Below are positions 22,974 to 33,180 of a stretch of 64,000 nucleotides of DNA, piece by piece (position 1 is the first letter of the stretch; the number at the start of each line of letters is the position of its first letter). The position numbers were made by a program, and so were the translations under genes. Source of the stretch: Lithospermum erythrorhizon (taxonomy: Eukaryota; Streptophyta; Magnoliopsida; Boraginales; Boraginaceae); the NCBI GenBank assembly GCA_019722365.1, contig JADFUC010000887.1, positions 62,001 to 126,000 on the forward strand. Direction: 5' to 3'. The notes below the pieces were generated by a model that searched no databases, was not told the DNA's origin, and saw nothing but the letters and a program-made list of their open reading frames with translations.

Positions 22974-25180
22974 TTTGGGAATTTAGGTCTTAATAAAATG
23001 ATTTTGTTTACAGTGTCCCAATTTGATGTCCTGTTTTGTATTGTAATTGGATATTTGGATTTTTTTTTTTTGTTTTTGGACTGATGAATGTGAACCAATA
23101 TACAATAATATTCTCAAATGATTTTTAGTGACTGGGAAACGAATTATTTTATCCTTGGATATACTCTGTAACTATTACACTTAAAATAGGGGGACAAAAT
23201 AGTCATTTCTCCTTGAACAAACATTATTTGAGTGTACAACAACTCTGACGGATACACTAGGCCCAACTAGGCGTAGGTATAAATGGAAAGTGGATTATTA
23301 GTTTGAATTCTGACGAATTAGTAACAGCTTTTATCCGAAGCTGTTATACACACCACTAAATAAAATAAGTTTTTATTAAGAAAGATAATTTCGCCTCCTA
23401 TTCCCAAGATAAGAATTAAGGAAATTTCAATTCGACAAAATAAGACTTTCACCCTAAAAACACTATTATGCGACGCTTATAGCTGCCTCTTTATTTTTTA
23501 CCTAACGAATACGAATCAGACTCAAACTTAGATGTAGTTTGTTTTGGATTATTTTCATCAATTAATTGATGAGGTTTAATGTATCAAGTCATATTTATGA
23601 ACGCATTCATTCTACACTTGGCCATTGCACCACCTCCAATAAGACATATTCTAAGAAAGATTTACCGTCGTAGGAATATCTTGGAGAGGTCAATTTTTGC
23701 TCACTAAAATTATCAATACCCTTCAATTATTTTGCAAAGAGACTAACTACGGGTCATAGCCTTACATCAACAATGTATACGGCACAACGCTATCGACTAG
23801 CATTTCATCATTTCACCCCTTTTATTTGACCTTTTGATTTATTATTTCAAATTTTTCTTTTAAATTTACCAAAAAAAATTATTTTAAAATATCTATAAAT
23901 GTAAATTGCGTTTGTTTCATTTGGACACCAAAAATGATTGACGGAAGAGAAAACGACAGCGAAGAGAAACGATTGTTGATCTTTTTCAACATTCCCTATA
24001 TCAGAGAGTCTAAAATATTAATAAGATATTTTACATGAAAGTATTTAATAATGTTATGCCAGATGGGGTTATTTGTGATGAATCGATCTATTATTTGAGT
24101 ACTTGTCTTAATCAATTAAAATAATCCAAAACAAACTAAGTCTTTGGGATATGGTGATTTGATTGATTTTGTAATTGAAATACAAGGATGAGGCTCAAAA
24201 TTCATGAATATTCAATTATATTCATATTTGACTGTGATTGCTGATTCACATCCATGCTCATTATTCATGTTTGGTGGAGCAATATATTTGATTTGGAATT
24301 CAATATTATTATAAAAGCTCAGGTTTTATGTATATAAGTAACTATTTGTGAACTTGTTAAATGAGAATAGAATTTCAAGAACTATTAGAATTACTAGTTT
24401 AAATGATAAAATAGATCGATACTAGAAAATATATTATTTTTTTGCTTTGGTACTTGACGTCAATGGTTGGATAACAACGACAGCTGCCAGACTACATAAG
24501 TAGCTCATTCTACGATAAATAAGCATGTCACTTCTGCGATATACAATGCCGTCTTCATACAGATGTCATTTACGGAGTACGCAAGGCTGCTCGGTAGGCT
24601 GTGTCATTCTTGGACATTGCCTTTGACGCTCCTGCGCGTGTCACTCTTCTTAACTTTATGGCGACTCAAATTTCAATCCATGAAATACTAGACATGTGTT
24701 TCATAATAAATATTATATTCATATTGGGATTTTATTTTAACAATTTAGAATAGAGATATTTTTTTCTATCTTAGTAGAAGTATTTTCTAATTTGAATTGT
24801 ATCTAGGAGGCCCAACCACTCAATGCAAGGACCACATAAGAATAATACTATTACCTTTTTTTTTCGTCAGAAGCCTAAATTTTTCGTTTCAAAATAATTA
24901 TTATTTTAACATCATAAATTGCACTTTTACATTTTCAATGTACTTTTTGACTACTTTTACTCTTTAAATTATCAACGAACCAATAATATAGTTTCAATTG
25001 ATTGTCATTCTACATTTTCAATATACTTTTTTAATTAATTTTTCTATTCTTTAATTTACGTGCACCGATAAATCCACAAATAAAAAAAATGGTGAGTATT
25101 TTTACAAAGGTTAAAGCGTATCGTAGTTTCATTAATGTTTCTTGAAATTCCTATTTCAATCATTCTATTTCTACGATCAT
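22974..25180. other. Spacer upstream of the FRIGIDA-like gene
   Basis: This is AT-rich DNA without a supported gene. It contains the promoter side of the minus-strand FRIGIDA-like gene (no convincing TATA box singled out), a 0.6-kb terminal-inverted-repeat element (23,536-24,137), and a short GC-richer block at 24,450-24,665 that stands out from its surroundings but has no recognised content. Confidence 0.6.
23535..24138. mobile_element. Non-autonomous TIR element (about 600 bp)
   Basis: The left end 'agtttgttttggattatttt' (23,536-23,555) is an exact reverse complement of 24,118-24,137, and a weaker match extends inward (tcaattaatt against aattgatta). Both ends are bounded by TA, which would fit a TA target-site duplication. 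The interior has no transposase ORF. The element is MITE-like and its superfamily is unassigned. Confidence 0.7.
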
Positions 25181-25181
25181 T

Positions 25182-25183
25182 AG

Positions 25184-25263
<80 letters not shown>
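25182..25263. repeat. (TA)n microsatellite, about 40 units
   Basis: An uninterrupted TA dinucleotide run of about 80 bp lies between AT-rich spacer and the start of the second Gypsy element. The Tyr/Ile repeat peptides it produces on both strands are artefacts of the repeat. Confidence 0.98.
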
Positions 25264-25266
<3 letters not shown>

Positions 25267-25269
25267 GCG

Positions 25270-26760
25270 CTGCCCAAAGCATCAAGCCATGAATTTAAGC
25301 TGGGACTCTTCCTTATTTACGATGTCATTACAATCGCTTATAAGCTTGCACTACGATTCTTCACATCATTTAAATACCCCATTCATAAGATGCCTCTTTT
25401 TTTCTTTACGTATTCTTTATATTTCCAAAGACGTAAACTACATTCCAATGGCTTCAACTGATCGTCGGAGCGCCCGTGATCCGCCACGCGATCAAGCGCT
25501 TTCAAGACGATTTGCTGATCAAGCAAGAAGCTAAGTGATTCTCGATCCAACCACCACTCCTGTACACCCGCTATCAAACAAAGCGAAGCCGGAGCCGTTG
25601 TCTTGGGATTATTCCAGCAGACTATTTCGACCCACCGACAAAAGTCACTGATAGTCCAAAATGGGATCCATAATCAATAGTCGAGTCCAATAGATGTACC
25701 GAAGTTCTGTGAATACTATAGAAAAGATTTATCATGGCCAAAGGATGCGATTGAAAACAAGCACTACTAAAACAAACATGTCTGGAGACAATGTACACTA
25801 CAATAATGATACACATATTCCCTCACAAAATAACCCACAAAATGAACAAAATCAACCATATCCCGCCGGATATCAAGTTTGCATACAAGTGCTATGGTTA
25901 ATGAGACTTGAGTATGAAAGGAAAGCATAATCCGCCTTTCCTCGCTACTCATTACTCAAGAGACCAGCACAGCACTCGATAATCCGCGAGAAAGCGAGTA
26001 TCCATCACATACACAGCCAGAAATGACTACGCCTATACAAAGAACTCTAAAAGAACTCTGAGGATACGAAGGAAACGATAAAGGACACTTATATTTGCAA
26101 ATTCGCCACGTATGAATCAGAAACAAAAATGCCACCATGTGATAGTCGGATGTAGTACCTTTTCCCAAAGGATTTGTTTTACCCCACTTACGGTAGTTCA
26201 AGAAAGAGACCCTATCGCAAGACTTACAAGGGTTTCACAAAGATGACAATAACATCAAATAATTCAGACATATATGCAAAAGCATACTTCAATAGCCTAA
26301 ATGGAGCAAGTTCATAGTCCTGTACGCTACAAGCTACTCACTAAAGTTCATGTGATAATATTACCAACAAACAAATGGATGCCTTGAATAAGTATCATCC
26401 AAAGCATCGTGATGAAAAAAGAGTCACGTACATCAATAAGTGGCCAATCGAAAAGGGATTCCCAAAGAGGCGACAATATTGAGACATCGAATGTACCTGT
26501 CTGGGAAAGGATTCAACGAGATAGGGGGCAACCCTTCAAGAGGCGACAATATGATTCCCAACCGCAAAAGGGATTGGTGCGTTGCACACAAATAGCGCCT
26601 TTGGAACATTTAACACCATGGGCATGCCAAGAATGAGGTTTTTTCACAAATAGACACTAAACACAAAGTTCCACATGGACAAGAGCACACCAGCAAGGCT
26701 ACGATGTAAAAACCTTATCAGAATATCACAGAGAACATGGACATGACACTAATGATCGTC
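25270..26760 (+). pseudogene. Gag remnant of Retand-like Gypsy copy 2
   Basis: The plus strand starts near 25,450 with 'MASTDRRSARDP', a possible gag N terminus. Asn/Gln-rich sequence follows (25,780-25,870), then capsid fragments near 26,225-26,330 ('LQGF' and, after frame changes, 'DIYAKAYFNSLN'). The CCHC-like motif 'EYHREHGHDTND' is at 26,716-26,751. The last motif is nearly identical to that of copy 1 at about 15.05 kb on the minus strand. Two short direct repeats ('gaggcgacaatat') lie at 26,468 and 26,540. It is frameshifted throughout and carries no intact ORF above about 80 codons. Confidence 0.62.
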
Positions 26761-27139
26761 GAATTTCAAATCAGATTGAGAAGACCTAAAGAATCGGGTA
26801 GATAGAGGGACCACGGACATACCACGCTAAAACGTAGTTCTCAAAAGGATAACCATTCCTTTACCAAAACCGAATCATGGTAAGACTCTAATAACTCATG
26901 ATTGACACAATAGGCAAGTAAGAGCTGGGAGGAGGCGATTCCCCAAATTTAGGAAAGATGTATAATTATACAGGAGGTTTACTCCATCACGAGGCAACAT
27001 GAACGAAAAAATGAAGCTTGATAAGTTTTTTCCTCGATAAGGAGTCAGGCAGTCAATTACCTCACTTGGCTTGATCCGTGGTAATTGCCTGTGGATAGTG
27101 AATTTACAATGTAGGTGAGATTCTCTTAGCGAATACATG

Positions 27140-28700
27140 TAGTTGAATGGGATGTTTTATACTGAACACCTTTCGATAAAGAGAAAAATTAAACCGCTCC
27201 ATACACCATCGACTTTCAGTTTACCGGGTCACACGATCCACGCATGGGAGCTTAATGATTTTACAAAAGAGGTAAAGGAACAAAAGGATATCCATGAAGA
27301 GCACAATTCACAAAAGAGTGGATTTAGAGGACGATCCTACAACGGGCCGACGGGGCGGCCAATCCTAACCGCTTTACGCCGCTATCAGATCCCCTATTTA
27401 CAAGATGAAATTCCCCACCCGGGCATAACTGGTTATATGACGACGGGCGCGCGAACAGATGCTATCAAACATCGCTTCCTCCCCTAAATAAGGTAAAAAG
27501 CGAACAATTAAGTTAAACTGAAGAGAGAAATCACACGGAGACGACATCAGAAGAAATTAGAAGAAATGTGATAACTCACCGAAAGAGTAGGATAACGAAA
27601 AGAAAAGTGAACCGCATTTATGAGGCGGAGAAATCCTTTCAACAAGCGAAAGTGTGACAAACTTTTCGATCAGAAACAAAGTTAGTGGGAAGACAAAAAG
27701 GCTGATAGCCCACAAGAGCATGGATATTTTTGCTCGGGGACCGGAATAAATCCTAAGGTAGCTACAACAAGTCAGATGGATTCCAATTTCAAATGGTCAA
27801 ACAAAAAGGTCAGTTGTTCAATGATGAAAATAATGTCGATTGCAGGCTAAGTACATACGCCGCTAAAGCGCTAACCTTCATCCACCTAATCAAGTTCCCA
27901 ACCTGATCGCTAATGTCATGCGGCTGCTAAGAAACCAAACAATAAATGGGGGATGTGTACTGACTTCACTAGCCTCAATAAGGCTTGTCCCAAAGTCTTC
28001 TACCCGCTACCATGCCTTCAGGCGATCAGTGACGGGAAACACGGGCACGTAAGCTTTGATTTCTGACGCCGGATATCACCAAATCAGAATGCTTCCAGAG
28101 GATGAAGAGAAAACTGCCATCACCGAAAGTATGGGCTTATATCATAAAGTCATGTCGTTAAAAAATATCGGGGCCATATATCGCCGATTTAATTCCATAT
28201 TTGTAACGCAAATCGGGGCGTAAATATGAGATATACGTGACGAGACGTTGCAAAAGTAAAACCAAAAGAGGACCACTTGAAAAATCTTAGAAACCAATGT
28301 ACTCAAGAGAAAGCTCTGCTTAAAAGTAAACCCCGGTAAGCCGGCTTCTTTGGTGTTATGTTTTGTGGAAATTTTTAGATATATGATTAATGGTAGGCAT
28401 CAGCCCAACCCCAAATAAAATCCAAGCGCTATTGACATGAACCGCCAACGCCTATAAGGAAGTGCAAACCTATTGTATGCCTAAGTATTTAAACCGCTTC
28501 ATATCCAAGTCAGGCAAGAGGAATTTACCATTCTTCAAGAACCTTAGGCGAATGTCGTTAAGAGTTCACTTGGACAAAGATAGTAACAAGTCATTCATGG
28601 AGTTAAAAGAATATCCTGGGCCCCTCGGCTACTTCCTCGCGAATCTAATCCGCGAGTCCTCACATCTACTGCTGGAAATCGAGTAGCTCGATTTCTATAA
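27140..28700 (+). pseudogene. Reverse transcriptase remnant of Retand-like Gypsy copy 2
   Basis: This plus-strand segment is collinear with the minus-strand RT of copy 1. Recognisable pieces are 'KPNNKWGMCTDF' near 27,940, 'CPKVFYPLP' near 27,990, 'YHQIRMLPEDEEKTA' near 28,075-28,120, and 'KNIGAIYRRFNSIF' near 28,160. A later part reads 'NLPFFKNLRRMS' and then 'YPGPLGYFLANLIRESSHLLLEI' (first 20 residues: YPGPLGYFLANLIRESSHLL), the start of the RNase H module. The catalytic YVDD box has decayed (28,225-28,245). Coding similarity stops near 28,700, where an LTR has inserted, and resumes near 29,620. The ORF at 27,143-27,487 lies between gag and RT, where protease belongs, but shows no clear DSG motif. 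Confidence 0.75.
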
Positions 28701-29610
28701 TTATGCCTATGACAATTGTTGTAAAAATTCATTTACTAGTTTTAGTTAAACGAGATTATCGTCTTAAGTGTTCAATAAATAGTAATTGTAAATTACCAAA
28801 CGGAACTCAATATCGTTATGTCAAATTACTAGATCACATACATAACCAATATAATAATCATAATGGTCAATTATATTATTATACCTGGCCATCATTATCT
28901 CGAGCCTAGAATGTCACACACACACATACAATGACGTTGAGTTATATTCCATACGAATTAAATCGAGATTGTTAAATCGGGAGCCGATTAAAATCAACTA
29001 GATACTCCAATCGGTATTTTTACATCAAAATATAAACACAAATCGACAAAAACCTAATCAATTAAATTACTATTTCAATCACGGTTTAACGAGGGAGTTT
29101 ATTAGTAACTTGTTAAGTTACTTACTCTTTAGTAATAAGTTAGTTAACGTTTAACGAAGTTAACTATTTATCAAACGAAATGCTTATTCACCGAACTGGG
29201 TGGACTATATAGGAAAAAAGATGAAATTTAAACCTAAGAATTTCATTTCATTTCATCTTTCTCCCAACATTTCTCGGCCTCCTCTTTCCTCTTTTGGTTT
29301 TTGAGTCAAAGCTTGACTCAAATTTTTGTCCACTGCTTCAGAGATTCTAAAGAAGCCGCAATCACGGATTCAACCGCTTCTCAAGGACTAACCTGAGGCA
29401 TTTCACTCGAGGCAGCAATGGATTTAACTTGTGATTTGGGAGATTAAAAGTCTGTCAGATCCGCCGCTTGTAAGTACTCTCGTATTCACACGCAAGTATC
29501 AGACGTATGTTTTCGTAATTGCTACTATACATTTATTCGACTGGCCGCATTTGTTTTATTACGAACAAGCCATAATTTTCCATTTTATATCTTCGCGATA
29601 TTAGATGGAA
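28700..29610 (+). mobile_element. LTR inserted inside Retand-like copy 2
   Basis: This AT-rich, non-coding block interrupts the Gypsy copy between RT and RNase H. Its start ('gacaattgttgtaaaaattcatttactag') matches 37,547 onward, and further matching blocks ('atggtcaattatat', then a 'ctatata' TATA box at about 29,204) keep the same order in both places. The layout of a U3 with TATA followed by R/U5 indicates an LTR. Internal sequence is absent, so it is probably a solo LTR. Precise ends and a target-site duplication could not be fixed. Confidence 0.6.
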
Positions 29611-29614
29611 GAAG

Positions 29615-31600
29615 TAGCAAATAAGGCTGATAAGAGAAAGAGAGGCATCAAACCTATATAACAGATGTCAAGGCGGGACCGAAGAAAGGTACCTAAGAAC
29701 GGGGTGCCGCAGATTCGGGCTTCGTCAAGTTGGGCAAGAAAGCTAAAAGTTTACTAATCTCATCTCATACAAGCGGGTAACCGACCAACCGAAGAAAAAG
29801 GCCGACCAAGGCTTGTCTAAAGCAAGTAACAATACGGGCGATCGAAGTAAGCTGAAGCTCAGATATCTTATATCCCGAGGATCGTGTCATGCCTGTACAT
29901 TAGCGGATTTCATTATTAAATGCATCAAGAAATGCCTTCAAACTAAGCGCAATCAGAGGGGATGGGCAGATCAAGGGGTGGATTCGAATGGCCCATGACA
30001 GGGATTGGGGCGCAAATGACAAAGGAGCGGGTGTTGGGGTACGAATAGCCGGTCCACAAGGGATCACAATGGAATATGCTCTGCGATTCTCATTTCCCTC
30101 GCTACTAATAACGGTTCGAATACGAGGCCAGCGATAAGGGCGCTGAGTCGGTTAAGTCCCCTCACATAACAGAGGCTGTGAAGTGGAGATTCTAAGTCAT
30201 GATAGATCATATTCAAGGTAAACGGGTCGTCGAGGCATATGAAATTATCTGTCAGGTCTCAAATTTCAAGATTTCACCAAAATATCATATAGGAATATTC
30301 CGCGAGAAGAGAATGAGGAAGCGGAACGGTTATCTCGGTTGGCCACCACATATTACAGTGAGTTACCTAAAGCAAAGCGTATTTGTGGCGATTACGCAAC
30401 CAACCCGCTGCATGCATAAGAGCATACATACTATCACAGTGTCGGCTCCAAGGACGGGTAACTCCCCATTACGCAGAAGATTGATCATGGCTTATTACTA
30501 GCAGACAAATATGAAGCCAAAAAGATACAAACCGAAGTTTCAAATTCCAAATATACCAAGAGGAATTGTATAGAAAATCATGGGATAGTCAGCCGCTTCA
30601 TGTATCTCATGGTCAGAAAATACCTAAAAGACGCGCGAAGCTACATTTGTGCGCAGGCTCCATATCACATCACTGTGAGCGCGATATTACTGTCAACACT
30701 TGTCAAAGATGCCCCATCATACGCGAGAAAACGTGATGCCACAACGATCGAAAACGATCCTCAACAACCCGCCATACCGTAATACCCATAAATGCAGTCC
30801 CATCCTCCTCGAACGCTGGGAATCATTGCCGGGAAATTGCCCAAAGCAAAAGTGGGGAGCTGAATTCGCAATCAAGGCAAGCAGACTACTAGCAAGTGGC
30901 TGCGTTCCTCTAAAAAGACTGGAGGGAAGACACTCCATTTCTATGGAAGAAAATCTTAACATCGGTCAGTATACCCAAGATTCTCGTCTCCGACAACGGA
31001 CCGCACTGGTGACGTGTGTTTGCATTCTCATGAAGTTTGGAATTGAACAATGTATTCGCTCCAAAGTTGTTTATATCCTCAATCCAATGGGAAAGTAGAG
31101 GTTATGAACCGCATTATTTTTAAAGGAATAAAAAATCTCTCTTCCAGAGTGGCAAAAGCCGAGAGTTCGGGCGATGAGTTATCACAAGGTCTCTGCTCCA
31201 CCCCAATCAAGCCACCTGAGAAAGGCCTTCACTATGTCTACGGAACTCGAGGTATTACTCCGCAAGAGGGATTACCTAGTTAATAAAAGCTCCCCAATTT
31301 CATAGATAAACTGGTGGGATTTAAGCTCACATGATTCTCAAATACAACAACTCTCAAGCGCCATGAATCGACAGTGAGGAATCGCCGTCAAAGCGGGCGA
31401 GCCAAGATTGCGGTTATTCTCTCATGAGTCACCCAAAGTGAACAGAGTGTGCTCTCAAATTCAAAGCTCGGGAAGGACCTACCGCATCAAAGATTCTGGG
31501 CCCCAACTTACGGGGTTAGGAAGATTTGATGGCAACCATAGCAAAGACCGTACGCTTCTAAATTATAAATGACATGTGGTAATCGCTTAATACGAGTAAA
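29615..31600 (+). pseudogene. RNase H and integrase remnants of Retand-like copy 2
   Basis: Coding similarity resumes after the inserted LTR. Near 29,880-29,930 is 'ALADFI'-like sequence that opens the plant-type RNase H. At 30,010-30,100 one frame reads 'GAGVGVRIAGPQGITMEYAL', and near 30,290 is 'ISPKYHI..IPREENEEAERL' in pieces. Integrase follows: 'HHTRENVMPQRS' near 30,715, 'VSDNGPHW' near 30,985-31,010, and 'YPQSNGKVEVMN' at about 31,073-31,107. This RNase H plus integrase order matches copy 1 on the other strand. The 132-codon ORF at 30,700-31,098 is the longest surviving piece and carries only part of the integrase, so the protein is not functional. Confidence 0.78.
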
Positions 31601-31764
31601 CCGCAATGAGGTGTTTTAAAAAGGATCACATTATCAATAAATGAAATTTCTTTCTTATTTTGAGTTATATATAATTACGAAACACTATACGATACCGCAT
31701 AAAAATCTGCTAAACTCGACTAAGCTCTAGCTCACCAACCTAAAACGGCGAGAAAGATAAAATG

Positions 31765-32510
31765 CTAGAAAGATGACAAGATAACCAAAAAAGAAAGAAA
31801 AAATAGTAGAGGCGAACGCATTTCGGCCGAGACGCTCAAGATTATGCCTTGAATTTCAAGAGGATCGATGTAATCCTCATGTGTCTTCCTTAACTCCTCC
31901 AATAAAGCAGGGGCGGTCAGACGAAAGATCCAAAGTGCTTCGATAACTGGATCTATCACCACCTCAAGATCGTCAGGAAGTGTATATGGCTGATCTAAAT
32001 AGTTCGCAGAGTAACCCGACGTCACCTTCGGAGTCGAATCAATCTCCTTTCCTCGATGCGCCGCACCGCGACGTGTTATCCCGACGGGCATATCGCCAAC
32101 GACCGGGTCACTCGGGACCTCCGACAAGAGGTTCATCGTTATGTCCACAACCGGGCCTTGGAGGATCGGTGAGCAACGCTTAGTCCTTTCCCCAAAAATC
32201 GCCTTCGGCGAAGAACGGAATCGTGTCTTTTCGTGTGCCGTCAGTTGCATTCATCATCCTGGGGAACAACAATGCAGCTGGGGCGATTCAGAACCGCTTG
32301 TAACCACCTTAGCCCTCTGCGGGAAACACGCCCGTGTCACGTCGGTGGCGGAACTTTTCTGCTCCATGAGGAAATTGGCTGACAATACTTCTTCACGAAA
32401 GAAAGATAAATGTATCAAAGAAAAAGTGAGGTACAAAGAGGATATACCCAATGAATCCAAATTTCTGAGTCGACTCTTCATACCCACATGTATTAGGACC
32501 CTTCCTCAAT
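31765..32510 (-). pseudogene. Antisense ORF (aORF) of Retand-like copy 2
   Basis: A minus-strand open frame at 32,250-31,765 (161 codons) opposes the plus-strand integrase, which ends only about 200 bp away. It contains 'LDQPYTLPDDLEVV', 'LEELRKTHEDYIDPLEIQG' and then a hydrophobic 'SPLLFFLSFLVILSSF' translation. The last two blocks match the plus-strand aORF of copy 1 at about 9,780-9,890. The hydrophobic stretch probably is translated intron, because in copy 1 it follows a donor-like 'gtgcgt'. Upstream N-terminal pieces lie at 32,254-32,487 and beyond. Retand-type elements of the Tat Gypsy lineage are known to carry an antisense ORF in this position. The function of that protein is not known. 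Confidence 0.58.
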
Positions 32511-33180
32511 AAAAAATACTTTATAATCCCACAACTCCCCGGAAGTCACTCCTTGTACTAAATTTTGGCCTGGCTTCCTTACTAGACGATTTGGTAAATT
32601 GGGGCGCTTTGGCTTTCACAATGGAGCTCTAAAACCCCGCACCCTCTCACCATCTGCAACATAACACCACTTTGCAAGAACCCCTCATTTTGCCTTATCC
32701 GGCTTATCCTCAACAAATATATTATAATCGCAAATTGAACGAAAAGCATGTGCGAGTTCTGTTGAGGCTACATTATTAGTGCTGAAAATCAAGTTCTACA
32801 TGCAACTATAAAAATGGGCGGGCAAGTACATCCTACAAGTCTAACTGGTCTGTGGGCTCCGGTTAATTCGAGATGAAGAGTTTTGTTTATAAAGTGGGGA
32901 AATGGAACTGCTGGGCCCATAGTTCAAATACTCAATATACATCAATGTCCACCTGGGGGCATAAAGGATCCTCACCAGCATGACGGACCCTTTGTGTTCA
33001 ACACTCGATCCCCATTCCCCGCGGTGGTGCGCATCTACATGCATGGAAAATATCGCTTAAAACCCTGCATCTCTTCTCCGAAGTGGAACTGCAATCTAGC
33101 CCTTATAACATTGTGACAATACTCCCATTACTATTGTGGGTTCCGCTAATCTGCATCCTCGCCGGAAGCGGGATTTTGCT
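32511..33180. other. Tail of the aORF region and element 3' sequence
   Basis: Open frames of 67 to 77 codons overlap on both strands at 32,841-33,116, with no motif. By position the minus strand would hold the N-terminal part of the antisense ORF of copy 2. At about 33,180 the base composition drops sharply to AT-rich, which marks a likely element boundary. Confidence 0.35.

Noticed and set aside
25056..25461. Tyr/Ile repeat proteins on both strands
   Set aside because: They are translations of the (TA)n microsatellite.
28703..28909. 68-codon ORF similar to a 69-codon ORF at 37,598-37,807
   Set aside because: Both lie in the U3 part of related LTRs, and indels between copies are not multiples of three.
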